Source: Verrucomicrobiota bacterium | Lineage (GTDB): Bacteria; Verrucomicrobiota; Verrucomicrobiia; Opitutales; UBA953 | Direction of reading: 5' to 3' | DNA length: 11,011 nucleotides | NCBI GenBank assembly: GCA_005798925.1 | Contig: SYID01000092.1 | Location: 1-11,011, forward strand | Part shown: positions 6,430-11,011 of the stretch, in pieces | Numbering within the stretch: position 1 is the stretch's first letter | How the letters are laid out: each line of letters begins with the position of its first letter | Program-made: the position numbers and the translations under genes | Notes under the pieces: generated by a model | Databases searched by the model: none | What the model was told of the DNA's origin: nothing | The model's input: only the letters and a program-made list of their open reading frames with translations

Positions 6430-7671
6430 TCAGGCAACCCCATATTTCTTGACGATGAGGGCGGAATTGATGCCCAGCATGCCGAAGGAGTTGTTCAGGA
6501 TGGTTTCCACCTTGGCGGCCTTCACGGGGTGGTTGATCACCAGGCCCGGCAGGGCGCATTCGGGGTCGAGTTCGTCGATGTTGATGGTCGGGTGGACCCA
6601 GCCGTCCGCGAACGAAGGCAGGTTGCCGGCCAGTTCCAAGGCGCCGGCGGCGCCCATGCAGTGTCCGATGAAGCTCTTGGTGTTGTTGATCCGGGTTCCC
6701 GGGCAGTCGGCGAAGACCGCGCGCAAGGCCGTGCATTCCTGGACATCACCCAAGGCCGTGGCGGTCGCGTGGGTGGAGACGATGTCGATGTCCTGCGGGC
6801 TCATGCCGGCCCGGCGGAGGGCCATCCGGACGCATTCGGTCTGGCGTTCGGGATTGGGCAGGACGGCGTCGGTGGCGTCCGAGTTGATGCACCAGCCGGC
6901 GATCTCGGCGATGATGCGCGCGCCGCGGGCGAGGGCGTCGTCCAGCCGCTCGAGGACGTAGATGGCCCCTCCTTCGGAGATGACGATGCCGTTGCGGTTC
7001 TTGTCGAAGGGCCGGGAGGCCTTCGTCGGATCCGCATGCGCGCCGAGCGCGCCTTGGTTCTTGAAGCCCGCGAAGATGCCGAAGGTGTGGATGGACTCGG
7101 AGACGCCCCCGGCGAAGGCGACGTCGACTTCGCCCAGCTGGAGCATCTGGGCCGCCTGGATCAGGCCGGCGTTGCCGGCGGCGCAGGCGGCGCCGATCGT
7201 GTAGTGCGGGCCGGTGATCCCCATGTTCATCGTCACCTCGCCGGCCGGATTGTTGGCCACCGTGCGGGGGTTGTGATGGTGCGTCCAGTACTTGGTGTCG
7301 TTGCCGAACTGGGAGATGTTGTGGATCTCGTTCTCCGTCTCGACGTTGCCGTGCTCGGTGATGCCGAGGTACACGCCCACCCGGGACTTGTCGACCTTGT
7401 CCCAGTCGAGTCCGGCGTCGGCGAGGGCCTCGCGGGCGCAGTAGATGGAGATCGAGCCGACCCGCGTGCCGTTGCGGATTTCCTTTCGTTTCTGCCATTT
7501 CGTGGCGTCGAAATCGCAGACTCCGGCCGGCTGGGGGCCCATGTGCCGGACGTCGATCACGGCGATGCGGGCCTTGCCGGCCAGCAGGTTGGCCCGGAAC
7601 TCGGTCAGCGAGTTGCCGTTGGGGGCCGTGAGGCCGAGGCCGGTGATGACGATGCGTGGCTGGGAGGACAT
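6430..7671 (-). CDS. Beta-ketoacyl-ACP synthase (KAS I/II, FabF-like) paired with a private ACP
   Basis: A 413-residue condensing enzyme, the same length as E. coli FabF, that would extend an acyl-ACP by two carbons with decarboxylation of malonyl-ACP. It begins RIVITGLGLTAPNG. The Cys-His-His triad is intact: Cys163 in IGAACAAGN, His301 in STHATATALGD, and His337 in NTKSFIGHCMGAAG, with Lys332. The C-terminal NNSFGMLGINSALIV is the normal KAS signature. Unusual features are AACAAG for the common TACATG, HATATALGD for HGTGTPLGD, and an HHHNPRTVANNPAGEV stretch at 131-146. It is probably a specialised KAS rather than the housekeeping enzyme. An alternative start at 7686 adds five residues, and the frame stays open to 8085 only as a shadow of mcsA. 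The partner ACP gene follows. Confidence 0.9.
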   Translation of the reverse strand: MSSQPRIVITGLGLTAPNGNSLTEFRANLLAGKARIAVIDVRHMGPQPAGVCDFDATKWQKRKEIRNGTRVGSISIYCAREALADAGLDWDKVDKSRVGVYLGITEHGNVETENEIHNISQFGNDTKYWTHHHNPRTVANNPAGEVTMNMGITGPHYTIGAACAAGNAGLIQAAQMLQLGEVDVAFAGGVSESIHTFGIFAGFKNQGALGAHADPTKASRPFDKNRNGIVISEGGAIYVLERLDDALARGARIIAEIAGWCINSDATDAVLPNPERQTECVRMALRRAGMSPQDIDIVSTHATATALGDVQECTALRAVFADCPGTRINNTKSFIGHCMGAAGALELAGNLPSFADGWVHPTINIDELDPECALPGLVINHPVKAAKVETILNNSFGMLGINSALIVKKYGVA

Positions 7672-7767
7672 CGGACGGACATTCATCAAGCGTCCGCCGG
7701 GCGCGAAGTCAAACCCCGCCCCCGCTTGCCCTTGCCAATCCGCACGCTTGTCGTTGAGTCGAGGCCG

Positions 7768-8250
7768 ATGGCGAAGCCCATACGATGCTCGTTGTGCGAG
7801 GAGACCGCCACGGTCCACCTTTCGCAGGTCGTCCACGGCAAGGTCACCAAGGTGCACCTTTGCGAGTCCTGCGCCCAGAAGGGGGGCGCCACCGATCCGG
7901 CGGTCTTCCAGCTGGCCGACGCCTTGGCGGCCGCCACGCCCGCCCCCGCGCTCACCTGCCCGCACTGCGGCTTCACCGACTTGGATTTCCGCAAGCGCGG
8001 CCGGCTCGGCTGCCCGGCCTGCTGGGAGACTTTCGGCGAAGCCCTGGGCGGCCTGCTCCTCAAGGTCCAGCACGAGACCGCCCATGTCGGCCGGGCCCCG
8101 GCCGGCGTCATCCCTCTCGCCCGGCTCCGCCGCCGACTCGAGGACGCCCGCGCGGAGATGGCCAAGGCCGTCGCCGCCGAAGATTACGAAGCCGCCGCCC
8201 GCCTCCGCGACGAGGTCGCCGCCCTCGAGCGCCAGCTCGCCCCCTCCTGA
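7768..8250 (+). CDS. mcsA: McsA-like zinc protein with UVR motif, McsB adaptor
   Basis: A 160-residue cytoplasmic protein. Four CxxC pairs could bind two zinc ions: Cys7/10 (RCSLCEE), Cys32/35 (LCESCAQ), Cys64/67 (TCPHCGF) and Cys82/85 (GCPACWE). The C-terminal UVR-type helical hairpin at about 118-156 has the EDYEAAARLRDEVAALE core. This is the McsA layout, slightly shorter than the Bacillus protein. In Firmicutes, McsA binds and activates the arginine kinase McsB in heat-shock control and ClpCP proteolysis. The mcsB start lies two bases after this stop, so the two are surely co-transcribed. GAGG at 7761-7764 is only three bases from the ATG, a poor ribosome binding site. Divergent from the KAS gene across about 96 bases with no clear promoter. 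Confidence 0.92.
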   Translation: MAKPIRCSLCEETATVHLSQVVHGKVTKVHLCESCAQKGGATDPAVFQLADALAAATPAPALTCPHCGFTDLDFRKRGRLGCPACWETFGEALGGLLLKVQHETAHVGRAPAGVIPLARLRRRLEDARAEMAKAVAAEDYEAAARLRDEVAALERQLAPS

Positions 8251-8252
8251 CC

Positions 8253-9323
8253 ATGTCCGTCGAAGACATCCTCGCCGCCGAGAGCGAACTGACGCATCTG
8301 CTGGGCGCCCAGCAGGCGATCGTGCTCAGCACGCGCATCCGGCTGGCCCGCAACCTCGCCGGCCTGCCGTTCCCCGGCTGGGCCAAGGTCCCCCAGCGCA
8401 AGGAGATCGCCGACCGCTGCGTCACGGCGCTCGAGGCGTTGCCGAAGTTCCGGCGCGGTCACGTCTTCCGCATGGCCGAGCTGGGCGACCGCGACCGTGC
8501 CGTGCTCGTCGAGCGTCACCTCGTCTCCAAGGAGCTCGCGGGCGGCAAGCTGGGCGCGGCGGTCATCAGCCGCGACCAGACGTGCTCCGTGATGGTCAAC
8601 GAAGAGGATCACCTGCGGCTCCAGGTGGTCAAGGCCGGCTGGCACCTGCGGGGCACCTGGCATATCGCCGAGCAGCTCGACGACGCCCTCGGCGCCGCCT
8701 TGCCGCTGGCGTTTTCCGACCGCCTCGGGTACCTCACCGCCTGCCCGACCAACGTCGGCACGGGCCTGCGCGCCTCCGCGATGGTGCACCTGCCGGGGCT
8801 CTGCCTCGCGGGTCACATGGACAAGGTCACGCGCGCCCTGAACCAGGACGGGCTCGCCGTGCGCGGCTGGCTGGGGGAGGGCACGGAGGCGGCGGGCAAC
8901 GTCTTCCAGATCTCGAACCAGCAGACGCTCGGGCTCTCCGAAGACGCGATCCTCAGGCACCTCGGCGGTTGGATCAAGCACGTGGTCGAGCAGGAGTGGA
9001 ACGCCCGCCGCAAGCTGGCCGAGGAGGAAGGCGAGAAGTTCGTCGACCGGCTCGCCCGTTCGCTCGGGGTGCTGCGTTCCGCCCGCCTGCTGACGAGCTC
9101 GGAGGCCATGAACATGCTCTCGCACCTCCGGCTCGCCTGCGACCTGGGCTGCCTGCCGGAAGAGCGCCGCCACCTCGTCGACCGCCTCATGATCGAGGGC
9201 CAGCCGGCCCATGTCCAGGCGCGCGCCGGCCAGGAGCTCGACAGCGACGGACGGGACCGCCGCCGGGCCGCGGTGGTCCGCGAGGCCTTGAAGGATTTCC
9301 CCGAAGTCGCCCCGCCGGCCTAG
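8253..9323 (+). CDS. mcsB: Protein-arginine kinase McsB
   Basis: A 356-residue guanido kinase-fold enzyme, close to the 363 of B. subtilis McsB, that phosphorylates arginine side chains with ATP and marks proteins for ClpCP. Key blocks are LSTRIRLARNLAGLPFP (nucleotide-binding STRIR at 26-30), VNEEDHLRLQ at 115-124 (substrate acidic pair Glu117/Glu118) and TACPTNVGTGLRAS at 162-175 (Cys164 matches the active-site Cys of the phosphagen kinase family). FQISNQQTLGLSE lies at 218-230. It lacks the N-terminal helical domain of creatine and arginine kinases, as McsB does. RDRRRA at 334-339 fits the RDxxRA motif that in Firmicute McsB reads phosphoarginine. It follows mcsA by two bases and ends on a CTAG shared with the rbfA stop. 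Confidence 0.95.
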   Translation: MSVEDILAAESELTHLLGAQQAIVLSTRIRLARNLAGLPFPGWAKVPQRKEIADRCVTALEALPKFRRGHVFRMAELGDRDRAVLVERHLVSKELAGGKLGAAVISRDQTCSVMVNEEDHLRLQVVKAGWHLRGTWHIAEQLDDALGAALPLAFSDRLGYLTACPTNVGTGLRASAMVHLPGLCLAGHMDKVTRALNQDGLAVRGWLGEGTEAAGNVFQISNQQTLGLSEDAILRHLGGWIKHVVEQEWNARRKLAEEEGEKFVDRLARSLGVLRSARLLTSSEAMNMLSHLRLACDLGCLPEERRHLVDRLMIEGQPAHVQARAGQELDSDGRDRRRAAVVREALKDFPEVAPPA

Positions 9324-9688
9324 TCTTCCTTCGGCGGGCCGACGGCCCGGTCCTTGCGGGCCATCTCGTCCAGCAGGGCCTGCACGCGCGCCACGCCGCC
9401 GGTGATGTCGTCCTCGGCGAAGAGGATGTCCGGGGTGTGCTTCATCTGGAGGATGCCGCCGACCGTGGAACGCAGCTCCGAGCGCACGCGCTTGAGGAAA
9501 GCGCGGGCCTTCTTGCGTTCGGCGTCGTCGCCCGAGACGGCGTAGCCGACGCGGCACTGGCGGAGGTCAGGGGAGACGCTCGCCACGGTGATGGTGATCA
9601 GCGCCGCTTCGGTCGGCCAGGACTGCCGCAGGGCGGAGGAGACCTCGCGCTGGATCAGTTCGGCGACGCGGAGCTGGCGTTGCGACAT
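9320..9688 (-). CDS. rbfA: Ribosome-binding factor A
   Basis: A 122-residue type-II KH-fold protein that binds the immature 30S subunit and aids 16S rRNA 5'-end maturation and cold adaptation. Typical landmarks are QRQLRVAELIQREVSSAL at the N-terminus, the strand pair ITITVASVSPDLRQCRVGYAV, a long helix (KKARAFLKRVRSELRSTVGG), MKHTPDILFAEDD at 82-94 (RbfA consensus is K..P.L.F..D), and the final helix IxxxxRVQALLDEM. Size is normal. It starts 3 bases after the infB stop on the same strand, the common infB-rbfA order, so it is translated from the same message. Its end overlaps mcsB by four bases. Confidence 0.96.
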   Translation of the reverse strand: MSQRQLRVAELIQREVSSALRQSWPTEAALITITVASVSPDLRQCRVGYAVSGDDAERKKARAFLKRVRSELRSTVGGILQMKHTPDILFAEDDITGGVARVQALLDEMARKDRAVGPPKED

Positions 9689-9691
9689 GGG

Positions 9692-11011
9692 TCAGAGCGA
9701 CGGGCGGGTCTGCACCATCTCGACGGCTTCGATGACGTCGCCGGGCTGGTACTCGTCGTAGCCGCCGAGCTTGATGCCGCACTCGAAGCCCGCCTTGACT
9801 TCGGAGGCGTCGTCCTTGAAGCGGCGCAGCGTCTCGACCGGACCGTGGTGGACGACCTTGCCGGCTCGCACCACGCGGGCCTTGGCGGCGCGCCGGATGA
9901 GGCCTTCGGTGACCATGCAGCCGGCGACCTTGTGCTCCTTGCCGAGCGGGAAGACCGCGCGCACCTCGGCGGCGCCGAGCTTGTTCTCGCGGACCTCGGG
10001 GTCGAGGAGTTCGGCCATGGCGTCCTTCACGAGCGTGATCAGCTCGTAGATGATGTCATGGGTGATCAGGCGGACGCCGGTGCGCTTGAGCTGCGGCTGG
10101 ACGCCGTTCTCGAGCTTGGTGTCGAAGGCGACGATGAGGGCCTTGGAGGCCTCGGCCAGGGCGACGTCGCCTTGGGTCACGGGGCCGACGGAGCCGCCGA
10201 CGACTTCGAGGCGGACCTTCGCCGACTTGATGTCGCGGAGGCAGCCTTCGAGGGCTTCGAGCGTGCCGTTGACGTCGGCCTTGAGCAGGACGCGGAGGAT
10301 CTTCTCCTTGTCCTGGGCCAAGGCGGCCATGAGGCGTTCGAGGTCCGACATGCCGGGGCGGGCGCCGGTGTTCGGGGCCTGTTGCTGGGCCTCGGCGGCC
10401 TTGCGGGCGGCGAGGGCGGCCTCTTCGGCGATCTCGCGGGCCTCGCGGTCGTTCTTGACGGTCTTGAACTTGGCGCCGGGGGCCGGCACGGCGTCCCAGC
10501 CGAGCACGAGCGCCGGGGCGCCGGGGGCGGCGGCGGTCATGCGGTTGCCGCGTTCGTCCATGAGCGCGCGCACCTTGCACCAGGTCTCGCCGCAGACGAA
10601 CGAATCGCCGGGCTTGAGGGTGCCTTTCTGGACGATGACGGTGGCGGTGGGGCCGCGGCCGGTCTCCATCTGGGATTCGATGACGACGCCTTGGGCGGGG
10701 CACTTCGCGTTGGCCTTGAGGTCGAGGACCTCGGCCTGAAGGAGGATGGATTCGAGCAGCTCGGTCATGCCGGTGCCCTTGAGCGCCGACACGGGGCTGG
10801 TGATGGTCTCGCCGCCCCAGTCTTCCGGGGTGAGGTTGCGCTGCTGCATTTGCTGCTTCACCCGGTCGATGTTGGCGCCCTTGGCGTCGACCTTGTTGAT
10901 CGCGGCCACGATGGCGCTGGCGTGCTTCTGCGCGAACTTGAGGGCTTCCTCGGTCTGCGGCATGAAGCCGTCGTCCGCCGCCACGACGAGCACGGCGACG
11001 TCGGTCACCGA
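9692..11011 (-). CDS. infB: Translation initiation factor IF-2, C-terminal 439 residues (5' end outside window)
   Basis: A GTPase that positions initiator tRNA on the 30S subunit and promotes subunit joining. The visible part begins just after the expected DTPGH motif with SVTDVAVLVVAADDGFMPQT, so the N-terminal region and first G motifs lie beyond the edge; a GTG at 11008 is internal. Numbered from the first visible residue, G4 NKVD is at 39-42 and G5 SAL at 75-77. The domain II barrel follows (about 105-185, GRGPTATVIVQKGTLKPGD). A helical Ala/Glu/Lys-rich stretch lies at about 186-240, then domain III (LKADVNGTLEALE) and the C-terminal fMet-tRNA-binding barrel (VFPLGKEHKVAGCMV to the end). 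The C-terminus is complete. Gene order predicts nusA and rimP further right (inference). Confidence 0.97.
   Translation of the reverse strand, partial: SVTDVAVLVVAADDGFMPQTEEALKFAQKHASAIVAAINKVDAKGANIDRVKQQMQQRNLTPEDWGGETITSPVSALKGTGMTELLESILLQAEVLDLKANAKCPAQGVVIESQMETGRGPTATVIVQKGTLKPGDSFVCGETWCKVRALMDERGNRMTAAAPGAPALVLGWDAVPAPGAKFKTVKNDREAREIAEEAALAARKAAEAQQQAPNTGARPGMSDLERLMAALAQDKEKILRVLLKADVNGTLEALEGCLRDIKSAKVRLEVVGGSVGPVTQGDVALAEASKALIVAFDTKLENGVQPQLKRTGVRLITHDIIYELITLVKDAMAELLDPEVRENKLGAAEVRAVFPLGKEHKVAGCMVTEGLIRRAAKARVVRAGKVVHHGPVETLRRFKDDASEVKAGFECGIKLGGYDEYQPGDVIEAVEMVQTRPSL

Noticed and set aside
4718..6961. A 747-codon plus-strand open frame
   Set aside because: It is antisense to the secreted unknown gene, the ACP and part of the KAS, and crosses the tRNA and its terminator. 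Its composition is that of a GC-rich shadow with no recognisable domain.
7684..7712. TTGACT with TTGATG on the minus strand ahead of the KAS gene
   Set aside because: Spacing is 17, but the -10 matches poorly and overlaps the alternative ATG at 7686. Cannot be supported as a promoter.
9335..9349. CGGGCC/GGCCCG hairpin 12 bases after the mcsB stop
   Set aside because: It lies inside the rbfA coding region and no T-run follows on the plus strand. GC-rich coding DNA makes such stems often.
8184..9557. A 457-codon minus-strand open frame
   Set aside because: It is opposite mcsB, which has complete kinase motifs, and runs out of frame through rbfA. No domain is visible.

Overview
The window is gene-dense, GC-rich bacterial chromosome and looks like housekeeping and conserved accessory DNA, not a mobile island. 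The gene set suggests a Verrucomicrobiota member, perhaps Opitutales. It has a secreted FAD_oxidored protein of a type common in the PVC group, an mcsA-mcsB pair outside the Firmicutes ctsR operon, and many starts with no clear Shine-Dalgarno sequence. The assignment rests on gene content and family knowledge only. No transposase, integrase, CRISPR array, phage gene or attachment site is visible.

Left part (1-3800). The C-terminal part of a SulP anion transporter with its STAS domain enters from the left edge. It converges on a small minus-strand lipoprotein with two identical 17-residue segments, and a hairpin terminator lies between them. A secreted Cys-type glutathione peroxidase and a secreted FAD-dependent oxidoreductase follow on the plus strand.

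Middle (3780-6060). A DEDDy-type 3'-5' exonuclease and a thioredoxin-fold [2Fe-2S] ferredoxin run leftward with an ATGA stop/start overlap. The ferredoxin gene overlaps the end of the oxidoreductase gene tail to tail. Divergent from the exonuclease is tRNA-Ala(GGC) with an encoded CCA end, a likely promoter and a hairpin terminator. A secreted protein of unknown function follows on the minus strand.

Right part (6130-11011). A stand-alone beta-ketoacyl-ACP synthase and a divergent acyl carrier protein run leftward. They are divergent from mcsA-mcsB, the zinc adaptor and protein-arginine kinase pair, which has no ctsR or clpC beside it. mcsB ends on the same CTAG palindrome that ends rbfA on the other strand. 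rbfA follows infB by 3 bases in the common infB-rbfA order, and infB runs off the right edge.

No wholly new system is evident. The best leads are the duplicated segment of the lipoprotein, the KAS-ACP pair, the orphan McsAB pair, and the coupled exonuclease-ferredoxin pair beside a tRNA gene. Almost all other long open frames here, including one of 747 codons, are antisense or out-of-frame shadows caused by high GC.
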